Source: an uncultured Eubacteriales bacterium (GTDB taxonomy: Bacteria > Bacillota > Clostridia > Christensenellales > Borkfalkiaceae). From it: a DNA stretch of 37,744 nucleotides. The position numbers and the translations under genes are program-made. Under the pieces are notes generated by a model. The model ran no database searches. It was not told the DNA's origin and saw only the letters and a list, made by a program, of their open reading frames with translations. Positions 17,559 through 25,148 of the stretch are shown piece after piece. Within the stretch, counting starts at the first letter, position 1, and every line of letters starts with the position of its first letter. The stretch covers positions 1-37,744 of the forward strand of contig CABQND010000016.1 of assembly GCA_902465495.1 (NCBI GenBank), given 5' to 3'.

Positions 17559-18125
17559 TTATTTCCCGTTAAACTGCGTCATGACCTGCCCGATCTCTTT
17601 CCCTTGCGCAAATTCAATCGCCGCGTCCGCCGCCTGCGAACAAGCTTCGGCAAACAGAGGATAATCTTCGCGACGAATGTCTGCAAGCACATAGTTTATG
17701 ATCGGAATGTTGACTTCCGGATCCTTAATCCCGATGCGGATACGCGCAAACTCACCCGTTCCGATCTCCCCGATGATACTGCGCATCCCGTTGTGCGTTC
17801 CCGCACTGCCCGACGCACGGATGCGGATCTTACCCTTGGGAAGGTCAAAATCATCATAAATGACAAGCAGGTTTTCGGGCGCAACTTTGTATTTGGACAT
17901 AAGCTGCTTGACCGCCCGACCGCTCGCGTTCATATACGTCACCGGGCGAGCCAAAATCACCTTCTCGCCCCCGAGAAACGCCTCCGCTACCGACGCTTCA
18001 CACTCTTTCTTTTTAAATTTGACCCCGAGTTTATCCGCCATCTCGCCGATCGCGAGAAACCCCATGTTGTGAAAAGTCGTTTCGTATTTTTTTTCGGGAT
18101 TTCCCAGCCCCACGATCAGATACAT
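17559..18125 (-). CDS. pth: Peptidyl-tRNA hydrolase
   Basis: A 188-residue hydrolase that frees tRNA from peptidyl-tRNAs released by ribosomes. Asn9 in VGLGNP, the catalytic His19 in FHNMG, and the DDFDLPKGKIRIR and GSAGTHNGMRSI motifs are all present. The start at 18125 was chosen because GAGGA lies about 7 nt upstream and the protein then begins MYLIVGLGNP, as in relatives; a TTG start five codons upstream would swallow the ribosome site. It lies between prs and mfd, the usual Firmicute arrangement. Confidence 0.96.
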   Translation of the reverse strand: MYLIVGLGNPEKKYETTFHNMGFLAIGEMADKLGVKFKKKECEASVAEAFLGGEKVILARPVTYMNASGRAVKQLMSKYKVAPENLLVIYDDFDLPKGKIRIRASGSAGTHNGMRSIIGEIGTGEFARIRIGIKDPEVNIPIINYVLADIRREDYPLFAEACSQAADAAIEFAQGKEIGQVMTQFNGK

Positions 18126-18194
18126 ATCCGTTCCTCGCAAATTTTTAATCGGTGCAGCGCCCTGCCCGTAAAAAGATATCCTGAACGCACGAAC

Positions 18195-18264
18195 GCCGCG
18201 TTTTTTTCAAAACGCGGCAAAATCGTACGTAAATTCAGTTCATGCGTGCCGGTATCCGGGCACG
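18195..18264 (-). other. Two hairpins between prs and pth
   Basis: The 169-nt gap holds a perfect GCCGCGTTTT/AAAACGCGGC hairpin (18195-18218) and a CGTGCC/GGCACG hairpin (18245-18264). Neither is followed by a clean T run on the minus strand, so they may be weak terminators or mRNA-stabilising structures. Confidence 0.45.
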
Positions 18265-18294
18265 ACTGTTTTCTATTTTCTCCGCCCAAACAGA

Positions 18295-19248
18295 TCAATC
18301 GTAGATCTTGGACATCGGCTTGTCGAGATACACATTTTCGATTGCCGCGGCAAAAATGTCCGCAACCGAGATCACGCTGATTTTGTCCAGCTTCTTTTCC
18401 GGCGGCAAATCGATGGTGTTGAGAATCGCAAGCTCCTTGATCGGCGCCTTTTCAAGACGCTCCATCGCAGGGCCTGAGAATACCGCGTGCGTGCAGGCAG
18501 CGTATACTTCCTTCGCACCGTGATCGATGAGCGCCTGCGCACCCTGGCAGATCGTACCCGCCGTATCGATCATGTCGTCGACCATCAGGCATTTTTTGCC
18601 TTCGATATCGCCGATGATATTCATGACTTCCATCACGTTCGCCTTGGGACGGCGCTTATCGATGATCGCCATCTGACAATTCAGCTTCATCGCGACGTTC
18701 CTCGCGCGCGTCACCGAACCGATGTCCGGCGATACCACAACAAAATTCTCGTCAATGATCTTTTTCGCGCGGAAATAATTATACAACGTCGGCCCGCCGA
18801 GCAGATGATCGAGCGGAATATTGAAAAAGCCCTGAATCTGCGCCGCGTGCAGATCCATCGTAAGAATACGGTCTGCGCCGGCAGCAGTGATAAGGTCGGC
18901 AACAAGCTTCGCAGTGATCGGATCGCGCGAACGCGCTTTCCTGTCCTGACGCGCATATCCGAAGTAGGGCATAACTGCCGTAATGCGCCCGGCGCTTGCT
19001 CTGCGCGCCGCATCAATCAGGATCAACAGTTCCATCAGATTATCGTTTACGGGTGCGGATGTCGACTGAATAATAAACAAATCCCTGCCGCGCACGGTTT
19101 CATCCAAATGGACTGCCGTTTCACCGTCCGAAAATTTCCCGACTTCCGCGCTTCCCAGCTCCGTATTGAGCTTCTTGGCGATCGCCTCCGCCAAAGGGCG
19201 GTTGGAATTGCCCGCAAAGAGTTTGATCTCGTTGCCGTGAGTTATCAT
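18295..19248 (-). CDS. prs: Ribose-phosphate pyrophosphokinase
   Basis: A 317-residue cytoplasmic enzyme making PRPP from ribose-5-phosphate and ATP, the precursor for nucleotides, His and Trp. Family motifs: FSDGETAVHLDETVRGRD near the start, YARQDRKARSRDPITAK, the DLHAAQIQGFF signature and the PRPP loop VDDMIDTAGT. Length is typical of class I PRPP synthases. GGAGG is 6 nt before the ATG. It has its own consensus promoter at 19441-19469, leaving an unusually long structured leader of about 185 nt. Confidence 0.97.
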   Translation of the reverse strand: MITHGNEIKLFAGNSNRPLAEAIAKKLNTELGSAEVGKFSDGETAVHLDETVRGRDLFIIQSTSAPVNDNLMELLILIDAARRASAGRITAVMPYFGYARQDRKARSRDPITAKLVADLITAAGADRILTMDLHAAQIQGFFNIPLDHLLGGPTLYNYFRAKKIIDENFVVVSPDIGSVTRARNVAMKLNCQMAIIDKRRPKANVMEVMNIIGDIEGKKCLMVDDMIDTAGTICQGAQALIDHGAKEVYAACTHAVFSGPAMERLEKAPIKELAILNTIDLPPEKKLDKISVISVADIFAAAIENVYLDKPMSKIYD

Positions 19249-19434
19249 GTGTACCTCCGAAAATAGATGCTATTCGGCGCGTAAAACGCGCTTGTTTGCC
19301 AAATTGAGTACACCGGCTTTTAAATTGTTAAAAAAAGCCGGCAAAACGTTATTGTTCTGCCTCCCCTGTCGGCCTCGCCGCAAATGGCTTCGGCCTGCAC
19401 GGTGCGCCCGGTTTCCCCCGCCGCACAACCATGC
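19249..19434 (-). ncRNA. Candidate structured leader or small RNA upstream of prs
   Basis: Between the promoter and prs, the minus strand can form three hairpins. The first is GTGCG/CGCAC enclosing a GGGGGAAACC core (19402-19426). The second is GGCC-GAA-GCC-loop-GGC-GA-GGCC, with a GA-rich internal loop (19371-19395). The third is a CCGGC/GCCGG stem with T and A runs (19313-19341). A GCGCGT/ACGCGC hairpin follows at 19277-19291. It lies directly downstream of tadA, where SRP RNA often sits, but the invariant SRP core is not present. It could be a regulatory leader or an independent sRNA. Confidence 0.4.
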
Positions 19435-19440
19435 AATAAT

Positions 19441-19469
19441 ATTGTAATTTTTTTGTATAAATTAGTCAA
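19441..19469 (-). promoter_or_regulatory. sigmaA promoter of prs and its leader
   Basis: Minus strand TTGACT (19469-19464), exactly 17 nt, TACAAT (19446-19441). The predicted start is near 19434. Confidence 0.8.
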
Positions 19470-19508
19470 CCGTTTTGCCCCGCGATTTACAATTCCGTCA
19501 AAAAGAAA

Positions 19509-19997
19509 TCAATCCGTTTTTTCCGCCGAAGCATCCTGCACATTTTTCGCACGCTCCCGCATCGAACGAAAAAACCCCGAAAGGATCGCGGAACATTCTT
19601 CTTCCAGCACGCCTCCCTCTACCTCCACACAATGATTCAGCAAATTGCTCGCCGCAAGCTCGTCCGTCATCGAGCGGCCTTTTTGTTCGTAAGCACCGAA
19701 ATAAATTTTACGCACGCGCGCGTTGAGCGCCGCCCCCATGCACATCGGGCAAGGCTCCAATGTCACGTACAGATCGCATTCAGGCAACCGCCAGCTGTGG
19801 AATTTTTTACAGGCGCGGTCGATCGCGTACATCTCTGCATGTGAGGAAGCCATCTGCGTTTTCGTGCGGCGGTTATACCCCGTTGAAACGACCTTTCCGT
19901 CACATACAACGACCGCACCGACAGGCACCTCACCCTGCGCCAAACCTCTTTTTGCACAGCGCAGCGCCGCTCGCATGAATTTTTCCTTATCCTCCAT
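19509..19997 (-). CDS. tadA: tRNA(Arg) adenosine-34 deaminase
   Basis: A 162-residue zinc deaminase that makes inosine at the wobble position of tRNA-Arg(ACG). Zinc ligand His53 and catalytic Glu55 are in SSHAEMYAI; Cys83 and Cys86 are in EPCPMCMGAA. GEVPVGAVVV is the usual N-terminal motif. The start at 19997 has GGAGG just upstream; the frame is open further upstream but that part overlaps the preceding gene and looks non-coding. It follows the M14 peptidase gene by 11 nt, so it belongs to the run CPBP protease, rlmH, peptidase, tadA. Confidence 0.95.
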   Translation of the reverse strand: MEDKEKFMRAALRCAKRGLAQGEVPVGAVVVCDGKVVSTGYNRRTKTQMASSHAEMYAIDRACKKFHSWRLPECDLYVTLEPCPMCMGAALNARVRKIYFGAYEQKGRSMTDELAASNLLNHCVEVEGGVLEEECSAILSGFFRSMRERAKNVQDASAEKTD

Positions 19998-20008
19998 TTG
20001 TCCTCCGT

Positions 20009-20816
20009 TCACCTGCGTTCGCAAAGTTCCGCCGACAGCCTCCGCAAAACGTCCTGATTTTTTTGCAATATCTCCCAAAATTCCGATTCGCCCAGCGGAT
20101 GCGACAACTCGTCTCGTCCTGCCTCCAACGTAAATGCGGGTATTTTTAAATGCCGCACGCACCAGTCCTTGTATCCGCCGCCGCTGCCTGTTATTCGCTT
20201 CACGCAATATCCCGTCTCTTCCGCAAGAGCAAGCGCAATGCCTTGATCACGAAAAAGAGCTTCTCCTTTTTGACCGTATTCCCAGTAAATCTCCTCCCCC
20301 TTCGTATGATACGAAAGGGTCGCGTCCGGCTTGACCTGCAAAGTAAAATCGCGCAGTACGCGCGTTTCCGCCTCCGAAAACGGACGAGATCCGATATAAT
20401 TTGCAGGCGCGGGAAAACGCACGTTCTGTACCCCCGTGCCCCATCCCGCTGAAAAATTCACATTGAGATCGACACCGTTCGCATTCGACTTCCACAATGA
20501 AAAATCGTCGCCCGCGTTCAGCGGGCAATTGTTTTAAAAATTTTTCGCCGCCAATGCTGATTGAAACGCCGTCGGGATTGGCGAGCGGCACGAACCATAC
20601 TCCGCCGCGGGGGGTCCCCCTCGCAAGCAGTTCGGGCACAAGCATCGCAGTCACCCATTCGCGCGCGTGTATCGCACATTGCACGATGATCTGCGGAAAT
20701 TCGTGCCTTCCCGCAAATAATGCTACAATCGGAAGCCCGCACGAACTCGCGCCTAAAATCCTTTTTTCACCGCTGTATTTCCGATAGAATTCGTAAGTTT
20801 TCCGTACAATATCCAT
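20009..20816 (-). pseudogene. M14-type zinc carboxypeptidase gene broken by a +1 frameshift
   Basis: Two frames together give a full M14 peptidase of about 268 residues, of the kind that trims murein or gamma-D-Glu peptides. The first part (from ATG at 20816) has Zn ligands His50 and Glu53 in HAREW and LANPDG. The second has WKSNANGVDLNVNF, the third Zn ligand His in SYHTKGEE, and the catalytic Glu in FTLEAGRDE. The frames meet at a GGG (20511-20513). Dropping one G joins PAERG to DDFSLWKSNANG without loss. The shift lies in a small inverted repeat (GCCCGC/GCGGGC, 20510-20526). It may be a real inactivating mutation or a sequencing error. No signal peptide is seen. Confidence 0.85.
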
Positions 20817-20864
20817 ACGTCTATTGTACGACAACACCCAAAAAAAGTTGCTTGTCTGTATCTC

Positions 20865-21302
20865 TTATTTATGGTATTCGCTCCCCGCATTGATCATAAA
20901 CGCACGATAAATTTGCTCACACAAAATCACGCGCATGAGCTGATGCGGAAAGGTCATGTCTGAAAATGACAACAAAAAGTCCGATGCGTTCTTGACATTT
21001 TGGTCCAAACCGCAGGAAGAACCGATAATAAATGTCACTTCTTTTCCCGCGTCCGAAAGCGTGCGCATTTTTTCGGCAAGTCCTTCGCTGGACAACTTTT
21101 TTCCTTCCAGCGCAAGGGCGATCGTATAGCCGCGCAGCTCTTTTCGGATGAGTTCGCCCTCTTCGGCAAGCGTACGCTTTTCCGGAAGCTCGCGCACGAT
21201 AACCTGCGCAAAACGCGTGAGGCGCTTACAGTACTCGGCAACCGCATCCGCATAAAACTTTTCTTTGAGTTTGCCCACGCAAACAATGTTGATCTTCTGC
21301 AT
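20865..21302 (-). CDS. rlmH: 23S rRNA (pseudouridine-1915-N3) methyltransferase RlmH
   Basis: A 145-residue SPOUT methyltransferase acting on helix 69 of 23S rRNA. Start MQKINIVCVGKLKEKFY, the SAM-binding IIGSSCGLD and the C-terminal HQLMRVILCEQIYRAF with the final YHK are characteristic. The ATG at 21302 lies one base past the stop codon of the CPBP protease gene (TGAAATG), so translation is probably coupled; GGCGGG upstream is a poor ribosome site. It is slightly shorter than the usual 155-160 residues. Confidence 0.95.
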   Translation of the reverse strand: MQKINIVCVGKLKEKFYADAVAEYCKRLTRFAQVIVRELPEKRTLAEEGELIRKELRGYTIALALEGKKLSSEGLAEKMRTLSDAGKEVTFIIGSSCGLDQNVKNASDFLLSFSDMTFPHQLMRVILCEQIYRAFMINAGSEYHK

Positions 21303-21303
21303 T

Positions 21304-22272
21304 TCAGCCCGCCATTCCACTGATTAAAGAATATATCCACATCACGATACAGAGAATGAGCCCCGGCAAGGCGGGATACAGAAAAGGTTTGATTTCCCCT
21401 TCCTTTTTGCGGTTGCCATTCTTATCAAAAAACAGCAGGTACGCAAGAGAAGCGATCAGGCAGACACCCGATGTGACATAAATTGCGATCTGTACGCCCG
21501 TCGAAAGGTCATTCAAAAAGCCGAATCGCTCGGAAAAAATAATGATCGCATTGTTTAAAAAATGCATCAGGACGGTGGGCAAAAGAGAGTCGGCACGCAG
21601 AGCAACAAGAGTGAATACGCAGCCGCAGATAAACTGATATACCGTCTGCGAAGGACTTTGATGAAAGACCGAAAAAAGAAGTCCGCCGAGAAGACAAGCC
21701 GCGACCGTACCGATATCCTTGATCCCATCTAAAATAATGCCTCGAAAAAGCGTCTCCTCGCACACAGCGGGAAGCACCGCCACCACGATGAGCACACCCA
21801 CAATCCCACCGCCCGCCATAGAAGGCAGACTGGACGAGGGCGCCGTGTAACCGATCAGCGATAATAAAGTCACGAACAGGTTATTCACCCAGTTGAGGCT
21901 GAATAAAAGCCCGTACGCGAGAGGCAAGGCCAGTACGAGATATTTCCAATGCGTTTTGCGCCAACCGAACTTTGCAGGCCTTTCCCGATAAATTTTCATG
22001 AACACGAGAATGAGTGCAATATATACGAGCTGATATAAAAGATAGCTCATGTATTTATATGCGTTTGTCTGTGAAATCTCGTCGACCGATTTTTGCAAGG
22101 ATGCTGCAATTATGGCAAGCGTAACGGCAAATGCCAGCGAGATCAGAAGCATTCCGATGATCGCGCCCGAATACACCATTCCGCTGACTACTTTGCGCGG
22201 CTGTTCAAACAAACTCCGTCTTCCCGTCCGCATTTCACCCTGCGGAGAAATATTTTTGTTATCCATGCTCAT
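21304..22272 (-). CDS. CPBP-family intramembrane protease
   Basis: A 322-residue membrane protein with about eight hydrophobic helices and the CPBP (CAAX protease / bacteriocin-processing, Abi) motifs: EETLFR (172-177), FSVFH with His204, and HFLNN with His237 and Asn241. These form the metal-dependent active site within the membrane. The substrate is unknown; relatives process prenylated proteins, peptides or membrane regulators. Two ATGs (22272 and 22266) are possible and neither has a clear Shine-Dalgarno site. It heads the run with rlmH, the M14 peptidase and tadA, and is divergent from the fumarase genes. Confidence 0.88.
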   Translation of the reverse strand: MSMDNKNISPQGEMRTGRRSLFEQPRKVVSGMVYSGAIIGMLLISLAFAVTLAIIAASLQKSVDEISQTNAYKYMSYLLYQLVYIALILVFMKIYRERPAKFGWRKTHWKYLVLALPLAYGLLFSLNWVNNLFVTLLSLIGYTAPSSSLPSMAGGGIVGVLIVVAVLPAVCEETLFRGIILDGIKDIGTVAACLLGGLLFSVFHQSPSQTVYQFICGCVFTLVALRADSLLPTVLMHFLNNAIIIFSERFGFLNDLSTGVQIAIYVTSGVCLIASLAYLLFFDKNGNRKKEGEIKPFLYPALPGLILCIVMWIYSLISGMAG

Positions 22273-22333
22273 TATTATACCGAAAAATTTTGTTTTAGTA
22301 AATAAAAATCTTTTCCTTTCGCATTTTTTTTGC

Positions 22334-22339
22334 TATAAT
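22334..22339 (+). promoter_or_regulatory. Extended -10 promoter of the fumarase genes
   Basis: TGCTATAAT (22331-22339) is an extended -10 box, with only a poor -35 (TTTTCC) 17 nt upstream. It lies about 33 nt before the fumarase alpha start codon. Confidence 0.7.
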
Positions 22340-22371
22340 ATTACCGAATCAACGCAAAAGAGGCAATCGGA

Positions 22372-23214
22372 ATGCGAACAATTTCAGCCGTAAAAATTCA
22401 AAACGCCGTGTACGATCTCGCAAAACGTGCATGTCTGCACCTTACACCTGCCTGCCGGGCCGCACTGCGCGACGCGGCCACGAAAGAAAAGAGCGATTCA
22501 GCCGCGGCTTTCGCCCTCGAAACACTCCTGCAAAACGCACAAACCGCAGAACGGGAAAACATGGCGGTTTGCCAGGACACAGGTTACTCTGTCATCCTCG
22601 CCGAAATCGGCCAGGATGTACACATCGAGGACGGATTCTTTACAGACGCCGTCAACGAAGGCATTCGGCGCGCTTATAAAGATTTCTGTTTCCGCAAAAG
22701 CATCTGCGACCCGCTCACTCGCGTAAATACGGCAGACAATACCCCTGCAGCGATCCACACCGAGATCATACAGGGCGACAAAGTGCGCCTCACTTTCCTG
22801 CCCAAAGGCTTCGGCAGTGAAAATATGTCGCGACTGTACATGCTCACTCCCGCCAAAGGAACAAAAGGCGTGATCGACGCGATCGTCGAAACCGTCCGCC
22901 TTGCGGGAAGCAAACCCTGCCCGCCCGTCTATGTGGGAGTAGGTATCGGCGGAACATTCGATACTTGCGCGTTTCTTGCAAAAAAAGCGCTCACGCGAGC
23001 GCCCGGCTCGCACAATGCACGCGAAGACGTCGCAGCAATCGAAGAAGAAGCTCTGCGGCGTATCAACGCTCTGCACATAGGCGCGCAGGGTTTCGGAGGC
23101 GAAGTGACCGCGCTCGGCGTTTCCTGTGAGCTGGCCCCCACCCACATTGCGGGTCTGCCCGTCGCCGTGAACATTCAGTGCCACTGCATCCGTTGCGAAA
23201 GCATCGAACTGTAA
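22372..23214 (+). CDS. Class I fumarate hydratase, alpha subunit
   Basis: A 280-residue subunit of the oxygen-sensitive [4Fe-4S] fumarase of two-gene type (homologous to the N-terminal part of E. coli FumA and to TtdA). Cluster ligand candidates are Cys67 in AVCQDTG, Cys199 in GTFDTCA and Cys270 in NIQCHC. GVGIGG and GAQGFGG are further family motifs. It interconverts fumarate and malate in the cytoplasm; tartrate dehydratase activity cannot be excluded from sequence. GAGG lies about 8 nt before the ATG. The beta subunit follows after 31 nt. Confidence 0.93.
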   Translation: MRTISAVKIQNAVYDLAKRACLHLTPACRAALRDAATKEKSDSAAAFALETLLQNAQTAERENMAVCQDTGYSVILAEIGQDVHIEDGFFTDAVNEGIRRAYKDFCFRKSICDPLTRVNTADNTPAAIHTEIIQGDKVRLTFLPKGFGSENMSRLYMLTPAKGTKGVIDAIVETVRLAGSKPCPPVYVGVGIGGTFDTCAFLAKKALTRAPGSHNAREDVAAIEEEALRRINALHIGAQGFGGEVTALGVSCELAPTHIAGLPVAVNIQCHCIRCESIEL

Positions 23215-23245
23215 AACGGGGACGCCCGAACATTCGGAGAAAACC

Positions 23246-23767
23246 ATGCGAAAAATTACGTTACCTTTGACAGATGAAATTATTGAAAGCCTGCACGCAG
23301 GCGAAAGCGTTCTGCTTTCGGGAAGTATCCTGACCGGAAGAGACTGTGCGCATAAGCGAATCTGCGAATTTTTAGACCGCGGCGAAACACTTCCGTTTGA
23401 TCTTCGCGGTGAGACCATTTACTATGCGGGGCCCTGCCCCGCTCCCGCCGGAAAAGCCTGCGGAAGCTGCGGGCCCACCACAAGCGCGCGCATGGATTCT
23501 TTTGCGCCGCGCCTGCTCGATCTCGGCCTGAAAGGCATGATCGGCAAGGGCGAACGAAGCGAAGATGTGCGCACCTCCATTGTCAAAAACAAATGCGTGT
23601 ATTTTGCCGCCATCGGCGGCGCGGGCGCGCTGTATGGAAATGCGATCCGCAAAAGCGAGCTCATCGCCTTTCCGGACCTTCTCAGCGAAGCCGTTTACCG
23701 CTTTGAGATCGAAGATTTCCCTTGCATCGTCGCCATCGACTGTCGTGGAGAAAGCGTGTATCAATAA
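23246..23767 (+). CDS. Class I fumarate hydratase, beta subunit
   Basis: A 173-residue partner subunit matching the C-terminal part of FumA/TtdB: swivelling domain with GPTTSARMDSFAPRLL and the GMIGKGERSEDV substrate loop, then GGAGALYGNAI. It completes the active site with the alpha subunit. GGAG is 7 nt before the ATG. The pair is followed by a strong two-way terminator and is the only plus-strand transcription unit in the middle of the window. Confidence 0.93.
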   Translation: MRKITLPLTDEIIESLHAGESVLLSGSILTGRDCAHKRICEFLDRGETLPFDLRGETIYYAGPCPAPAGKACGSCGPTTSARMDSFAPRLLDLGLKGMIGKGERSEDVRTSIVKNKCVYFAAIGGAGALYGNAIRKSELIAFPDLLSEAVYRFEIEDFPCIVAIDCRGESVYQ

Positions 23768-23775
23768 TTACGAAT

Positions 23776-23815
23776 AAAAAATGCGGCGCCGCAAGTTTGC
23801 GACGCCGCATTTTTC
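23776..23815. terminator. Bidirectional terminator between fumarase and CHR genes
   Basis: Stem ATGCGGCG/CGCCGCAT continued by inner CGCAA/TTGCG pairing, with A and T runs on the two sides. It serves the fumarase genes on the plus strand and touches the stop codon of the CHR gene on the minus strand. Confidence 0.88.
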
Positions 23816-24380
23816 ATATCATATACAGGACCGCGCCCAGCGCTGCCGAAATCAAAATCAGCATGATCGGCGTTGCCGTTCGACGGAATTTCTTCATGAC
23901 CAGACTGACTCCGAGAAGTACAGCAGCGATCGTTACCGCGCGCCAATCAAAAGAAAATGCGCCCGCGTCTCCCGCAAAGAAAAACAACTGCAATGCCATC
24001 CAAAGCCCCGTCGCGCAAATGAGTCCTACGATCACCCCGCGAATTCCGACGAGCGCGCCCTGCACCCATTGATTCTGTAAAAAAGTCTTGAACAGCGAAG
24101 CAATGAGCAGTATGACTAAAAAAGACGGAAGCACAACCCCGATCGTCGCACACAGAGCGCCCAACACTCCAGCCTGCGACGAACCGATAAAGGTCGCAAT
24201 ATTTACGGCGATCGGCCCCGGTGTGGACTCCGCCACGCCGATAAAATTCATGAGCTGCGATTCGGTAAGCCAGCCGCGTCCGACCACTTCGTCCTCGATC
24301 ATCGGCAACATGCTGTATCCGCCGCCGAACGAAACGATCCCGATCTTAAAAAAGATAAGAAATAAGGTAAGGTACTCCAT
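23814..24380 (-). CDS. Short chromate-transporter (CHR) family protein, second of pair
   Basis: A 188-residue membrane protein of the CHR/ChrA family. It has the half-size fold with SFGGGYSMLPMI, the family signature AESTPGPIAVNIATFIG, and a conserved GALCATIGVVLPSF. Short CHR proteins work as pairs encoded side by side, as here. Known long members export chromate; for short pairs the natural oxyanion is often unclear. The start codon overlaps the stop of the preceding CHR gene (TGATG), so the two are translationally coupled. It ends at the shared terminator. Confidence 0.92.
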   Translation of the reverse strand: MEYLTLFLIFFKIGIVSFGGGYSMLPMIEDEVVGRGWLTESQLMNFIGVAESTPGPIAVNIATFIGSSQAGVLGALCATIGVVLPSFLVILLIASLFKTFLQNQWVQGALVGIRGVIVGLICATGLWMALQLFFFAGDAGAFSFDWRAVTIAAVLLGVSLVMKKFRRTATPIMLILISAALGAVLYMI

Positions 24381-25081
24381 CAGCGCACCTCCTCATCCTT
24401 TTCTTCTTCCGCGCTTTTCGAAAAGTCCTCTGTTTGCGGCAAATTTTCCTGCGCCGTAGGCAGGCTCTGCTCGTCCGACGCCCGAGCCGTTCGTTCGCGG
24501 CAACGCTTTATGCGCGCCACGATATAAAAGGCAAGCCCGACACCCGCTCCGATCAGAATAAACCAAATAGACGAAAAGGATAAAGAAAGCGCATCCAAAG
24601 CGATCATAATGCAAAATACAATTATCGCTATGGCGACTGTAAGTCGATTTTTGTGAAGCTCACGGAACAGCTTTATTCCCGCCGACAGAATAAGAAAAGC
24701 GACCGCGACCTGAATGCCCTGAAACGCCGCCGCCACCACCTTAAATTCAAGAAAGCGCTCCAAGAAAAGCGAAATTACAAAAATAATGACAAAAGACGGG
24801 ATCACGACACCGATCGTTGCAAACAATGCGCCTAAAAATCCCCCGACTTTATAGCCGACGTACGTCGCACTGTTGATCGCAAGCGGCCCGGGCGTCGATT
24901 CGGACACGGCGATCATGTCGGTGAACTCTTCGGGCGTGATCCATTTGCGTCGGTCAATGATTTCTCTTCGGATAAGCCCGATCATTGCATAGCCGCCGCC
25001 AAACGTAAACAAACCGATCTTCATAAACAGAAAAAAGACACGAAGCCAAATCTTTTTGTTTTTTTCCTCTTTTTTCTCCAT
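24380..25081 (-). CDS. Short chromate-transporter (CHR) family protein, first of pair
   Basis: A 233-residue CHR-family membrane protein with FTFGGGYAMIGLI, SESTPGPLAINSATYVG and ATIGVVIPSFVII. An Arg/Glu-rich cytoplasmic tail (ending EEEKDEEVR) is longer than in its partner. GGAGG lies close before the ATG at 25081; the frame is open further upstream but that part overlaps the anSME gene. The two short CHR proteins likely form an antiparallel heterodimer. Position just after the sulfatase and anSME genes (67 nt, with a hairpin between) hints at sulfate or a similar oxyanion as substrate, which is inference. Confidence 0.92.
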   Translation of the reverse strand: MEKKEEKNKKIWLRVFFLFMKIGLFTFGGGYAMIGLIRREIIDRRKWITPEEFTDMIAVSESTPGPLAINSATYVGYKVGGFLGALFATIGVVIPSFVIIFVISLFLERFLEFKVVAAAFQGIQVAVAFLILSAGIKLFRELHKNRLTVAIAIIVFCIMIALDALSLSFSSIWFILIGAGVGLAFYIVARIKRCRERTARASDEQSLPTAQENLPQTEDFSKSAEEEKDEEVR

Positions 25082-25114
25082 ACGCCCTCCTGTTATTTTA
25101 ATCCGGAACATGCG

Positions 25115-25142
25115 CGAATCCGTTCGTTTCCGAACGGATTCG
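25115..25142 (-). other. 12-bp hairpin with GAAA loop between anSME and CHR genes
   Basis: Perfect stem CGAATCCGTTCG/CGAACGGATTCG; on the minus strand the loop reads GAAA, a GNRA tetraloop. It begins 7 nt after the anSME stop. There is no T run after it on the minus strand, so it may act as a processing or stabilising element rather than a full terminator. Confidence 0.6.
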
Positions 25143-25148
25143 AAATTT

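Noticed and set aside
19305..19434. SRP (4.5S) RNA downstream of tadA
   Set aside because: Location and size fit, and an AGGCC...GGAGGCAG stretch is reminiscent, but the invariant GGAA-capped core (CCGGAAGG and AGCAGC) is absent and the ends do not pair into the long SRP helix.
22274..22279. TATAAT on the minus strand as promoter of the CPBP protease gene
   Set aside because: It ends 1-2 nt before the first ATG, so a transcript would start at or inside the gene; leaderless expression is possible but unsupported.
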